Positions 8,701 through 16,914 of a stretch of 64,000 nucleotides of DNA are shown here, piece by piece; positions within the stretch are counted from its first letter, which is position 1, and every line of letters starts with the position of its first letter. The position numbers and the translations under genes are program-made. The notes beneath the pieces were generated by a model, which saw only the letters and a program-made list of their open reading frames with translations, ran no database searches and had not been told where the DNA came from. The stretch comes from a virus: positions 1-64,000 of the IMG/VR virus record IMGVR_UViG_3300034279_001754; one strand, given 5' to 3'.

Positions 8701-9306
8701 TCAACCCAAAGGCTTCCTAATCTCAAATCCAGCTACGCTCTGGAAAAGCATTAAACCCTTTGGGCAAGGTTCACCAGAAACTTTCTCTCTAAGGGACATA
8801 AACCTGACGTAATCATTATTTCGTTCATAGAAGTCCATCCAAGAATTAAATTGACCTTCACTGATTGCGAAAATTGCTCCGTCCTTATATGCCTTCATTA
8901 AGGCCCACCCATACCACAATCGGATGACCCCAAAAAGTCTAAGATCAGGGTGTGCGTTCCTTAAGAAGGCTTTTATGGCGGTTTTCAAGTCAATGCTTTT
9001 AACTTCAGGCTTTATATTATATAAGTCAAAGTCCCCATCATTGCTTAAAGTTGAATCATCAAACTGGTCTTTGAGGCTGAGGTATTGCTCTAATTGTGCT
9101 TGGGATAGAAATTTCCCTTGGCTGAGTGCAAAAACGGCCCCCGACTCAAAGGATTCTTTTAGGGCCCATTTCCCCCAAAGATAATAAGGAACCTCCCTGC
9201 TTCTTCTATCACAGCGAGTTTCCATGGCTCCCTTAAACTCCCTTGAAGCCCGGTTAAGCCCCCAGGATTGGATATTGGTGATTTTATCAAAGAGTTGGGG
9301 GTTCAT
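8701..9306 (-). CDS. hypothetical protein with repeated motif
   Basis: About 201 residues, start MNPQLFDKI. Two segments resemble each other: GKWALKESFESGAVFALSQG near residue 50 and YGWALMKAYKDGAIFAISEG near residue 140. This suggests an internal duplication of about 90 residues. The family is unknown. The longer frame to 9438 overlaps the next gene and is rejected. Confidence 0.65.
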   Translation of the reverse strand: MNPQLFDKITNIQSWGLNRASREFKGAMETRCDRRSREVPYYLWGKWALKESFESGAVFALSQGKFLSQAQLEQYLSLKDQFDDSTLSNDGDFDLYNIKPEVKSIDLKTAIKAFLRNAHPDLRLFGVIRLWYGWALMKAYKDGAIFAISEGQFNSWMDFYERNNDYVRFMSLREKVSGEPCPKGLMLFQSVAGFEIRKPLG

Positions 9307-9340
9307 CGGGCTTATGCTGTTCGTAAAAGAAGGAAGGAAT

Positions 9341-9629
9341 TTACCAACTATGTTGAAATCGAATTTTATGAACACCTTGGGGAATCTCCGAAAGGATGAT
9401 CTCATAGCCTTTGGAACCAGGGTAAGGGACAACTTCATGGACCGGGATTTTTACTTCCAGGGTACTATCTGGGTCGATACACTCGGGTCTGATACCGTCG
9501 AAATAATCCGAAGTTTCTTCCGGCAAGGACACCCCCGACTTCGCGGCAAACTTTTAGAACTTTGAGGTGTTTTTGATGCTCTGCATCGTCAGGGGAACGG
9601 TAGCCTTTGACGTAGGTTGACATTGACAT
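9341..9629 (-). pseudogene. conserved phage protein, frame broken at a G5 run
   Basis: The ATG at 9629 opens MSMSTYVKGYRSPDDAEHQK and runs to VCREVGG. The natural continuation (VSLPEETSDYFDG, ending KIRFQHSW) is in another frame. Removing one G from the run at 9532-9536 joins them into an uninterrupted protein of about 95 residues, of a common phage type (VSLPxE near the middle). It could be a real indel, a sequencing error or a programmed shift. Confidence 0.65.
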
Positions 9630-9718
9630 TTTGTTGGGGGGTTGTTTTTGTAGTGGGGTTGGGGAATCTGGGCATCAATCCGGAGTCATCAACCCGAAGT
9701 CACCAATCCAGGGCCATC

Positions 9719-10828
9719 CTACCGGATCCCAAGCAGTTTGTCAAGTTGTTGGGGTCGTAGGTCTGCTAGCCACTGCCGGAAGGTAGGGTACCTGCCGGAG
9801 CGTATCGCGAAACAAGCTGCCGATACTGAGGGGGCATCTTTGAGAATTGCAATGGCGAATTCCTTTTGCGTTAAGGCTCCATACTTAAGAAGCATCAACT
9901 CACATAAAGATTGCATCGCAGGGATAGCAGAGTCTAGATAAATCGAAAACTTGTCTCTATATTCCGGGAAGTGCAATAGGAACTCATCTAGATCGTCATT
10001 AAGAAACAATTCCGAAAAGTCAGGCTCGCCATTGTTCCATGCCCGGTGTAGTTGGCAGTATAACCTAGACTTAATCTTAACCCTTCCAACCCCGTCAAAC
10101 AATACATAACCTTCATGATTTGAATCTCGCTTTTCAACTTTGGTAAGTACAGAGTCAAGGTCACTGAATTCGTAAGATGGGGCCACCACATAGCCATACC
10201 ACCCAAACTCTTCCAGATCACACTCTTCGAAGTCCCGATCTCGGTCTCGTACTGCTAGTAAGGGAAGTTTGGACGCATCGTAGTTAATAACATCTTTATT
10301 ATCTAGGTGGCACAATTCAAAGATGTAGCAAATTGACGGGTCTAGGCATTCCTTTAAGTACCCTACTTTCTCGAATACATCCCAGAATAACTCATCAAAG
10401 GTTTTTTCAGTTTTTCCTACTAGGCCATCCCCTGCTACTGAACCAGAAGTTGAAACGAGCCATTGCCCCCTATACTCAAACAATTTAATTAAGGAGCCGG
10501 AAAATTTCTCATAAACCTTGGTGCGAGACCAATCTAGTTCGTGACAGTGTCCCTCACCAATGTTAAAGAAGCGATCGAACGCATATGCAACCAGGCGATA
10601 GTACGGCGAGTGGTCACCATCGTTATCAACACGCTCGACAACCGCACCACGGCAGGCACATACTAGGGGGTTCGCCTTGTCAGCCATAATCGTGCCGTAC
10701 TTCAGGTTGAAGAGGTTCGGATACCTTTCATCGCGAGTAACACGAATGTCATACTCGGCCAGCTCGTCCAGGGCATTGTAACCCCGCTCGTTAAGCCAGT
10801 CAATCAAGTAGTGGCGCAAGTTTTCCAT
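9719..10828 (-). CDS. T4 Rnl1-like RNA ligase
   Basis: ATP-dependent RNA ligase of the RnlA type, 369 residues from MENLRHYLIDW. Motif I is VYEKFSGSLIKLF (Lys near residue 108, followed by SGS). Downstream are the STSGS segment, FELCHL (motif III region), EGYVLF (motif IV) and VKIKS (motif V). T4 Rnl1 repairs cleaved tRNA anticodon loops together with PseT; no PseT-like gene is obvious in the window. The -10 box at 10835-10840 lies exactly 7 bases before this ATG, predicting a leaderless mRNA and excluding the longer frame to 10906. Confidence 0.88.
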   Translation of the reverse strand: MENLRHYLIDWLNERGYNALDELAEYDIRVTRDERYPNLFNLKYGTIMADKANPLVCACRGAVVERVDNDGDHSPYYRLVAYAFDRFFNIGEGHCHELDWSRTKVYEKFSGSLIKLFEYRGQWLVSTSGSVAGDGLVGKTEKTFDELFWDVFEKVGYLKECLDPSICYIFELCHLDNKDVINYDASKLPLLAVRDRDRDFEECDLEEFGWYGYVVAPSYEFSDLDSVLTKVEKRDSNHEGYVLFDGVGRVKIKSRLYCQLHRAWNNGEPDFSELFLNDDLDEFLLHFPEYRDKFSIYLDSAIPAMQSLCELMLLKYGALTQKEFAIAILKDAPSVSAACFAIRSGRYPTFRQWLADLRPQQLDKLLGIR

Positions 10829-10834
10829 GGTTGT

Positions 10835-10863
10835 AGTATAGGTGGTTTTTACTGGCAGGGTAA
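10835..10863 (-). promoter_or_regulatory. promoter of the Rnl1-like ligase, leaderless
   Basis: -35 TTACCC, 17-base spacer, -10 TATACT. The last -10 base is 7 bases from the start codon at 10828, so the transcript should begin at the ATG. Confidence 0.65.
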
Positions 10864-10949
10864 GGCGGTTTACCGAACTCATTTCCAAGAAATGGTTGTC
10901 GTACAATCATAATCATCAACTTTTACTTCAAAACCTTTATTTCGTACGT

Positions 10950-11345
10950 TCATTGTGCCACCTCATTTTCTTGATTCCATTTCCACTGATAATACTTATC
11001 TAGGGCAATTTTCTCTGCGTGTTCTTTGTCCCGTGCCCAACAGTATACTAAAAAGCAAGAATACACAACATTATCATAATACTTTTCATTTGGTTCAAAA
11101 TAAACACCAAGGGAAATTTGTTGAGCCGTGAAATTAATGGTATTAGTTTTTGCGTTGATGTTCACAAGCCATGCAAAATGACCCGGGGGATGCTCGGGAA
11201 TTTCTAGTGCGTCCAATTCGTATTCCTCGATCTCAGAACAAAGACATAGCCTCTGCGCTTCTTCTGCAAGTTCACGAGTAGAATATGTTGCGATAATGTG
11301 ATAGTCGCTATATTCGCCTTGAGTTAAAATGTAGATGGTTTTCAT
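10950..11345 (-). CDS. DUF7336-like small protein
   Basis: A 131-residue protein starting MKTIYILTQGEYSDYHII. This N-terminus resembles the DUF7336 type of phage protein, in which a beta strand and ExSDY motif precede a helix with TRELAEEA. The C-terminal part has a second helix (RDKEHAEKIALDKYYQW) that echoes the first. The function is unknown. Confidence 0.7.
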   Translation of the reverse strand: MKTIYILTQGEYSDYHIIATYSTRELAEEAQRLCLCSEIEEYELDALEIPEHPPGHFAWLVNINAKTNTINFTAQQISLGVYFEPNEKYYDNVVYSCFLVYCWARDKEHAEKIALDKYYQWKWNQENEVAQ

Positions 11346-11452
11346 TTTGTTATAGGTTGATTGAGTGAGGGGTGAATTGAATAGTCACTATAACACAAAT
11401 TGCCCTACCCACGTAGAACAGTGTGCCAGTTGGCCAAGCGTCCACAGAAAAG

Positions 11453-11551
11453 TCAGTCTTGTGGTTGTTTTGCCATGTTCAGTTGTGCAATATGGAGAAG
11501 TTTTTCCTTCTTTGATTTTTTCTTTAGGTAGATAACAAAAGAAATATTCAT
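11453..11551 (-). CDS. small basic protein, 32 residues
   Basis: Starts MNISFVIYLKKKSKKEK. It has a short hydrophobic start and a Lys-rich centre. Its ATG overlaps the TGA of the upstream gene (ATGA at 11548-11551), which supports translation. No family recognised. Confidence 0.45.
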   Translation of the reverse strand: MNISFVIYLKKKSKKEKLLHIAQLNMAKQPQD

Positions 11552-11664
11552 TTTGCCACCTCCGAATTTATGCAAGGGCGATGAGTTTGGTTATACCAAT
11601 CTGCGTACTCTTGTTTTGCAACATCGGTATCATAAGCGACACCGCGATAGACTGCTTTAGACAT
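11548..11664 (-). CDS. DUF4278-like protein
   Basis: 38 residues from MSKAVYRGVAYDT. The YRGVxY motif is the signature of DUF4278, a short family widespread in cyanobacteria and their phages. The start has an AGAGG Shine-Dalgarno-like sequence 12 bases upstream, separated by a run of A. The frame upstream to 11748 is rejected. Confidence 0.7.
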   Translation of the reverse strand: MSKAVYRGVAYDTDVAKQEYADWYNQTHRPCINSEVAK

Positions 11665-11847
11665 TTTTTTTTTTTCCTCTAGGGTGAAATCATGAGTCCC
11701 GTTCCTTCGGGCGGCGATTGCGTTTCTCGTCGTCCTACTTGCGTCCACTGTGTAAATAGTGGATGAACGATGGTAGTTTAGGTTCTTGCCATCTTATGTG
11801 GCATATAATTACCTATCTATTTTGAATCAGGCTCACTCATTACCCCG

Positions 11848-12132
11848 TTATCCAAACTCCTTCTTAAGTTGCTCATAAGCCATCCTGCGACTCTCTTTCC
11901 ACTCATTTTCTTTGTCGATGCGGGCGTTATATTCGGAGTCAGTTTCTGGGCGGGTTTTAGTTACCCTGACGGTATAATAATCACGATCATGGCCCCTTTC
12001 CTCTTCTAGTTCAATTCTTTCCCACCCTTCTGATTGAAGGTTCCGGAGATCTTCGATAAAAACGGAAATGTCATAGGAGTGATATTCCCCCATAACGGTT
12101 CTAAATTCATTAACTTGTTTACGATCAGTCAT
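11848..12132 (-). CDS. hypothetical protein
   Basis: 94 residues, charged, no domain recognised (YTVRVTKTRPETDSEYNAR). It shares its first seven residues, MTDRKQV, with the gene at 4935-5249. The ETDxEYxxR segment also resembles those in the paralogous genes at 45365 and 45785. Confidence 0.7.
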   Translation of the reverse strand: MTDRKQVNEFRTVMGEYHSYDISVFIEDLRNLQSEGWERIELEEERGHDRDYYTVRVTKTRPETDSEYNARIDKENEWKESRRMAYEQLKKEFG

Positions 12133-12224
12133 TTTATTGGGGGGGGGTCAATTACGGGGCAGATGCTCACGACGAGCTAGTTGATTTCAAGAATATGCCG
12201 AATCTGGAAGTTTGTCTACAACAT

Positions 12225-12497
12225 TTAATCACCCTTAAAAACGAATGGAACCACTGGCATTTCATAATTCCAATTGAACTTTTCTACAAGTTTGGTCATC
12301 AAATACTCAGCATCTAAAGTTTTTTTACTGAAAGTAACACCACAAGAGGTAATTTTATACTCAATTACGTCTTTATCTCTCTCCAAAAGACTGCAAAAAG
12401 ATATTAAATCGTCCATACTTGTGCATACTACTTGGGGTGGTGCATCATAACAAACTACACCAACTCGGTATTCGACTGTAAAAACTTTAAATGTCAT
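12225..12497 (-). CDS. hypothetical protein
   Basis: 90-residue unrecognised protein (MTFKVFTVEYRVGV). It is separated from its neighbours by gaps of about 50 to 90 bases. Confidence 0.65.
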   Translation of the reverse strand: MTFKVFTVEYRVGVVCYDAPPQVVCTSMDDLISFCSLLERDKDVIEYKITSCGVTFSKKTLDAEYLMTKLVEKFNWNYEMPVVPFVFKGD

Positions 12498-12548
12498 TGC
12501 TGCTATGATTGTTTACGATCAGTTATTCGTTTTTATTGAAAGAGAAGG

Positions 12549-12779
12549 TCAATTTCGGATAAGGTGCTCACGCCGAGCCAGTTCCTCCCTCATTGGGGCT
12601 AATCTTTTTTCTACTTCTTGCCTGTGTGCGCGAATATTCACACATTTCGAACAATCACAAGACCAGACCCAATCTTCCACGTAGAAGTGGTTTTGGCTTC
12701 TTTCGGACCTGTATGCCGCAAGTAGGCGAGGAGTAGGTAGGGCAAGGATAGTTTCGAGTGAGTTACGGTTGGGGTCCAT
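12549..12779 (-). CDS. hypothetical protein with CDCSKC motif
   Basis: 76 residues. The motif CDCSKCVNIRAH in the centre may bind zinc, and a charged helix follows (RQEVEKRLAPMREELARRE). A promoter lies 24 bases upstream (12803-12830). The same helix-plus-Cys design is common among small phage proteins. Confidence 0.65.
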   Translation of the reverse strand: MDPNRNSLETILALPTPRLLAAYRSERSQNHFYVEDWVWSCDCSKCVNIRAHRQEVEKRLAPMREELARREHLIRN

Positions 12780-12802
12780 GCTAGATTTGTAGTTGCTTAG
12801 CT

Positions 12803-12830
12803 AGTGTAGCACCTTTCGTGGTGGAGACAA
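12803..12830 (-). promoter_or_regulatory. sigma70-type promoter
   Basis: -35 TTGTCT, 16-base spacer ending TGC, -10 TACACT. It drives the gene starting at 12779. Confidence 0.5.
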
Positions 12831-12885
12831 GGGTAGAAAACCGCCCTGTAAAAGTCATAGGAACTACCGGTAAACTACCGGTAAA

Positions 12886-13149
12886 CTACCAGAAAGGCAA
12901 CCAGAAAGGCAACCGGAAAGGTCTCTCGAAAACTTGACGTATTAAGGGAGAGGGCCCTGTGCGAACCATTCGGGGCGAAAAAGCCTTAAGGGGCATCCAG
13001 GAAAACAGTGTAAGGCACCCTGACGAAAAAGCTTCATCGGAATAAGTCAATTGGGATAGATCGTCCCGGATTAGCGTAACCCAACTTGCCTCATTCTCGT
13101 TTTCTACCCGGATGTTGCGTCCAAGATTCCACTAACTTTGGAGTTTCAT
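12886..13149 (-). pseudogene. paralogue of gene 56240-56512 with in-frame TAG
   Basis: ATG at 13149 reads MKLQS, then TAG at 13132-13134, then WNLGRNIRVENENEASW and on to FERPFRLPFW. It aligns over its whole length with the intact protein at 56240 (MRLKNWWNLGRNSRVENEN...). There the TAG position is Trp (TGG), so the change is one base. The rest of the frame is intact, so this is either a very recent pseudogene or an amber codon that is read through. The 3' end runs into tandem CTACCGGTAAA-type repeats at 12860-12900. Confidence 0.65.
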
Positions 13150-13162
13150 AATTGCTTGATTA

Positions 13163-13501
13163 TCAGGAAAGATGAGAAACTAAAAGGAATCTCAATAGAT
13201 GAGTTTCGTCAGCTTGTCTGCGAGTAGCATTGAGTGCTTCGGTCCAAAGACTGCAGGTTGAACCCGGTGGTTTAATATAGCACTCCCGGTCCCATTTACC
13301 CTGCCGTTTGCTAATCCAGCATTGGGCTTCGACTTCGTCTTCCGTTTCGTAGCAAGCTATTAGGGGGATACCCCTTTTGTTCCAATAAGCAGGGCAATTC
13401 CAGCTACTGTCGTCCCATTCTTTGAATAGTTGATGGTAGAAAAGGGATGGCATGAAGTAGAAGTCTGGACAGTGGGGGACCAACCATGCAAATTCGTTCA
13501 C
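13163..13501 (-). CDS. hypothetical protein
   Basis: 112 residues, rich in Trp and Cys. Unrecognised. Its start overlaps the stop of the upstream gene (ATGA around 13498-13501), so the two are probably coupled. Confidence 0.65.
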   Translation of the reverse strand: MNEFAWLVPHCPDFYFMPSLFYHQLFKEWDDSSWNCPAYWNKRGIPLIACYETEDEVEAQCWISKRQGKWDRECYIKPPGSTCSLWTEALNATRRQADETHLLRFLLVSHLS

Positions 13502-13863
13502 GACCCGGGAAACCCCCTAGTGTCATTCACCCATTCAAGGATTGCGGCTTGCTCTTCCATGGAGAGTTTGGCCATAGCGGCATCTCTGAGGCGAGTCTTT
13601 CTCTCTTCCTGCTCACGCCGCGCTGCCGTCTGTTTGAGCCATTCACCGCAACTATGATCCGCCCACTCCTTAGTTTTGGCAACCATGGGGTTCCATAAGT
13701 AACCCTGCTGCTTGGGGGGCATCTCAGTGATTTCGGTAACAGTTTCGTCGAACTCCAACCTGAGTAGTGGTACAACAGACTCAGCTTCGTCAACGCTCTC
13801 AGCTAGTACAAAATCAAATGTGTAACGCTCTACTTTGTAGAGCCGGGGTAGGTTCTGAGTCAT
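13498..13863 (-). CDS. hypothetical protein
   Basis: 121 residues from MTQNLPRLYKVERY. The promoter at 13886-13914 rules out the longer frame to 13914. The C-terminal part is helical (RREQEERKTRLRDAAMAKL, then MEEQAAILEWV). Function unknown. Confidence 0.7.
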   Translation of the reverse strand: MTQNLPRLYKVERYTFDFVLAESVDEAESVVPLLRLEFDETVTEITEMPPKQQGYLWNPMVAKTKEWADHSCGEWLKQTAARREQEERKTRLRDAAMAKLSMEEQAAILEWVNDTRGFPGS

Positions 13864-13885
13864 TGGGGGGTCTTTCCATGAACTA

Positions 13886-13914
13886 AGTATAGCATTTCTG
13901 CGAGGCAGAAACAA
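13886..13914 (-). promoter_or_regulatory. promoter with palindromic spacer
   Basis: -35 TTGTTT, 17-base spacer, -10 TATACT. The spacer carries a perfect inverted repeat, TTTCTGC-CTC-GCAGAAA (13895-13911), that overlaps the -35. This is a likely operator or DNA hairpin shared with other promoters at 52756 and 56746. Confidence 0.65.
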
Positions 13915-13951
13915 GGGTCTAAACCGGGGGTTTAGGTTCGGTTAACCGCCT

Positions 13952-14409
13952 TTCAGACTAGGTTTCTAATTACATCTTCTAAATTGCCATGGGTCATCCT
14001 AATAAACTCATAACCATGCTGTGGTTTTTCCACTTCCTTCATCCAATTATCCCAATTGTCAGAAACAAGTTGAATAAATCTATCAGGGTTCCCCCCTATT
14101 ACGGTAACGCTCTAGGAATTCTTCTTTTCTTGTTGAGTCTGGGTACACCAAGTAAAAGAAAATTTTATTATCCAACAGTGCTTCGCGTACTTCTGCATGT
14201 GAAGACACCAAAATTACATCATATCTACCCATATTCTCTTTAATGTGACTAATGTAATTCTGGGGGAAGTCCGGGTGCCTGACACGATTGGTGCCTTCAT
14301 GAGTCCAACTCCAATTAGATGAATCACTATCTAATGTTTTTTGTGGGTTCTTCTGAAAATAAACACTTTTTCCAGTTCCTGGAAAAGCTGAAATGATTTT
14401 TGTATTCAT
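13952..14409 (-). pseudogene. P-loop kinase-like protein, frame broken at a G6 run
   Basis: The ATG at 14409 opens MNTKIISAFPGTGKS, a Walker A at residues 8-15. It is followed by SDSSNWSW, GRYDVILVSSH and FYLVYP, the layout of a phage nucleoside/nucleotide-kinase-like family. Translation stops at TGA (14083) right after a run of six G at 14091-14096. One base fewer restores the frame to NPDRFIQLVSDNWDNWMKE and a stop at 13952, giving about 152 residues. The continuation matches the family's usual length, so the break is a homopolymer indel. Confidence 0.7.
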
Positions 14410-14489
14410 TGGTGGGGGTCGAAGGTCAAGATACTGGAATTTACTTCTATCAGAGGTAGGGGTGATCTAAACCGAAGGTTTAGGTTCGG

Positions 14490-15152
14490 TTAACCGCCCT
14501 CACCACAAATAGCTTCTTGAACTTCTGTAGGAAACATGGCGATTCTTTGTTGGTTAATTTCATCAAAGTCATATCCAGCAACTTTCGTGTCCCCGTAGTG
14601 GAGCAACCAAAGGAAAGGTTGTCTGATCCATTTTTTCATGAAAATCCCCGTATCCCTGTAGTTGTCAAGACGGTGTTTAAAACCCTCCCTAGCATCAAAG
14701 TCTCCGCACCAGACGTTTTTACCGTTCGGCCCTTCAACTGCAGTACCACTAAAGCCACCCCTATATGAATTGTCACTAGCTGGCAAATAGTTAAAGAATG
14801 CTTTGGCACCATTTAGAGATCCTCTAAAAGAATCATAAACCACCAAAATACCGTCCTTCCAGTCAATAAACCATTCGTCTTCACTATTTGGAATGAATCC
14901 ACTGGCAACCGATTTGAACCCCATACTATCCATTAAAACAACAAATTCAGCAAACTCCATCCCATAATAAGAGTCTTCGTTAGCCTTCAGTAGTTCTTTT
15001 TTCTTTTGATTGTTGTCAACTGCCAAAAGAAGTCCAATACTGGAAGTTGCTATATCATGTTTGTAGCTGCGGCCTGTCATGATTTCAGCTTCTTGGAGGG
15101 GGTCAAATCCCAGAAGCTCGTCTAGGTTGTCGTTGGGGAACTGTTGGGTCAT
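14490..15152 (-). CDS. hypothetical protein
   Basis: 220 residues from MTQQFPNDNLDELLG. No domain is recognised. It has an alternating pattern of aspartate- and aromatic-rich segments (WFIDWKDGILVVYDSF; NVWCGDFDAREGF). The stop codon is inside a GGCGGTTAACCG palindrome. The frame to 15209 begins in poly-Lys/Phe low complexity and is rejected. Confidence 0.7.
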   Translation of the reverse strand: MTQQFPNDNLDELLGFDPLQEAEIMTGRSYKHDIATSSIGLLLAVDNNQKKKELLKANEDSYYGMEFAEFVVLMDSMGFKSVASGFIPNSEDEWFIDWKDGILVVYDSFRGSLNGAKAFFNYLPASDNSYRGGFSGTAVEGPNGKNVWCGDFDAREGFKHRLDNYRDTGIFMKKWIRQPFLWLLHYGDTKVAGYDFDEINQQRIAMFPTEVQEAICGEGG

Positions 15153-15267
15153 TGACTTTTGGGGTACTGGTTTGTAAAAAAAAAAGGGGGGGGTCAAATC
15201 CAAGGTCATCCTACACTGACTGTCTCCTGGAGTCTATGGCGGTCAACCGCCCGTTTAGTTTTGGTAA

Positions 15268-15570
15268 TCAGCTAAAATAGAAACCATTGCTTTTAAACTT
15301 TACTTTGCCACCTTTCAAGGTCACAATCCACTCTTTCTTTGTATAAGCTAGGTATTTACCATCGAATTTAAAAGACTTGATGGCAGTCAGGATGATGGTA
15401 TGGTTAGGGTTCTTGAGGAGGAGGCTCTTGGCATAAGAATGGGCTCGTTTCGAAGTGTCGAAAGTTTTGCCTATACTGAAATTTAATTCTTCAACTAGTT
15501 CTTCATTGAGATGTAAATCACCTACACTCCACCGCCCGCGTGATAGTATGTCCTTGTGTTTAATACGCAT
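15268..15570 (-). CDS. hypothetical protein
   Basis: 100 residues, basic and beta-rich at the C-terminus (KGGKVKFKSNGFYFS). Unrecognised. It is 6 bases downstream of the gene at 15577, in the same operon. Confidence 0.65.
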   Translation of the reverse strand: MRIKHKDILSRGRWSVGDLHLNEELVEELNFSIGKTFDTSKRAHSYAKSLLLKNPNHTIILTAIKSFKFDGKYLAYTKKEWIVTLKGGKVKFKSNGFYFS

Positions 15571-15576
15571 GTTAAG

Positions 15577-16047
15577 TCAGGAGTAATTTTCTGCCAAGTA
15601 TTCCGGGTCAAAGTCCCCTAGAGCATCATCAAAGGGTTCTTTGCACCCTGTATAGGCGTAGAGTTTGTCATTCATCACATACCAACTCACATTCAACATG
15701 TACCAAAAAGTCGCTTTGTGGCCATCATACCAGAAAAGACCCTCAGTATCACAATCGAGAGCCCAACGGGTGGTTTCATGCGGGACCGAATACCAGGTCA
15801 ACCAATGGTCGAAAATCATTCGAGTTAGTTGAATGGGGTTTGGCATGGTTCGGTCATTGTTGGTCATTTTACTTTCACCCATAGTCATTCTATAAGTAAG
15901 TGGATAGTTGCAGTTTATGTGACAGAAAAAGTCCCAGGAGGGTTGTTCGTCTTCATCGTAATAGCCAATAATTACAGCGTCATGCCACTCTTTTAAGCAA
16001 ACATGGAACCAGTATAACCCGTAGGAGAGTTTATCAAAGAAGTTCAT
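15577..16047 (-). CDS. hypothetical protein, Trp/Tyr-rich
   Basis: 156 residues with an unusually high aromatic content (FWYMLNVSWYVMNDKLYAY). No domain is recognised. The start overlaps the TGA of the 37-residue gene upstream (ATGA at 16044-16047). Confidence 0.7.
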   Translation of the reverse strand: MNFFDKLSYGLYWFHVCLKEWHDAVIIGYYDEDEQPSWDFFCHINCNYPLTYRMTMGESKMTNNDRTMPNPIQLTRMIFDHWLTWYSVPHETTRWALDCDTEGLFWYDGHKATFWYMLNVSWYVMNDKLYAYTGCKEPFDDALGDFDPEYLAENYS

Positions 16048-16157
16048 AGTTCCTCGTCAAATATCTTATCAGAAAAGTTTAGTGAACGCCAAAACCAATA
16101 TCCATCCCATGGCTCAGAAATAGTAGCTGGTAGTTTTTCATAGAGATGTGGAAACAT
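16044..16157 (-). CDS. small protein, 37 residues
   Basis: MFPHLYEKLPATISEPWDGY and on to FDEEL. Its TGA overlaps the next ATG, a sign of coupled translation. The upstream frame also stays open, with aromatic-rich codons but no ATG. Unrecognised. Confidence 0.55.
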   Translation of the reverse strand: MFPHLYEKLPATISEPWDGYWFWRSLNFSDKIFDEEL

Positions 16158-16192
16158 TAAACATTCCCAATAAAAGTAAGAATATGACCAAG

Positions 16193-16468
16193 TCAGTCTA
16201 GATTTCCAAAGTATTTTAAGTCCGGTAACAGTTTTTCAAGTTCCCTAATAAGGTCCAAAATCTCGTCAACATAAACTACACTTTCTATAGAACCATACAC
16301 CATGGCGTAAAACTCGTCCATGTTAGAATCAGGGGGAAGTGAAGAAGAGTATTGGTCGATAAGTTTATTGAGTATATGAATTAAGACTTTCGGTTGTTGC
16401 AAATCCTTCTCCACATCCATATAGGAATAGAGAAATTGTTGTGCTTGTTTGGTTTTGGTGTTATGCAT
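16193..16468 (-). CDS. hypothetical protein
   Basis: 91 residues from MHNTKTKQAQQF, helical. The start at 16468 overlaps the end of the upstream gene by 8 bases. The frame to 16504 is the rejected alternative. Confidence 0.6.
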   Translation of the reverse strand: MHNTKTKQAQQFLYSYMDVEKDLQQPKVLIHILNKLIDQYSSSLPPDSNMDEFYAMVYGSIESVVYVDEILDLIRELEKLLPDLKYFGNLD

Positions 16469-16694
16469 TTTCTTGTAAATTAATTTTATGGAAGGTTGAC
16501 TCAAAGATTATGTCCTCAGACATCTCCTTCGGTGAAGCGTACTCCAGAAAAACTAAGTAGCTATCTGTGGTGAAATCCTCGGATGGTATAATCTGATTAT
16601 AAGAGCAAACCTTTTTACGGGCTCGCATAAGTAGGATTTCATGCTTAGTTTCTTCATGCAACCAGAAATCATCCATATTGACATCAAGAGTCAT
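16461..16694 (-). CDS. hypothetical protein
   Basis: 77 residues, start MTLDVNMDDFW. It overlaps its upstream neighbour by 11 bases. Unrecognised. Confidence 0.6.
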   Translation of the reverse strand: MTLDVNMDDFWLHEETKHEILLMRARKKVCSYNQIIPSEDFTTDSYLVFLEYASPKEMSEDIIFESTFHKINLQENA

Positions 16695-16914
16695 ATAAAT
16701 CCCAGAGATTTTCCCGAAGGGTGCGTTCGAAATCAGGGTCCAGTTTCTTTTGGTTTTCGAGCAAGTTTAGTACCAGTGCCTCAACCACTTCACTACCTAA
16801 TCCTGAGGTGGTTCCATGTTCTATGACCCTTTCTTGGGCCATCAATTCGCAATCTTCCAGCAGACCGTCATCACTAAGGAAATCATCAAAGTTTCCACCC
16901 ATATGGCAAGTCAT
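16684..16914 (-). CDS. hypothetical protein
   Basis: 76 residues from MTCHMGGNFDDF, acidic and helical. The start overlaps the stop of the preceding gene (ATGA at 16911-16914), so the earlier frame to 16965 is rejected. Confidence 0.65.
   Translation of the reverse strand: MTCHMGGNFDDFLSDDGLLEDCELMAQERVIEHGTTSGLGSEVVEALVLNLLENQKKLDPDFERTLRENLWDLYDS

Noticed and set aside
12850-12910. CTACCGGTAAA repeats considered as CRISPR or origin iterons
   Set aside because: Only a few short copies at the end of a decayed gene, with no AT-rich region or replication gene nearby.
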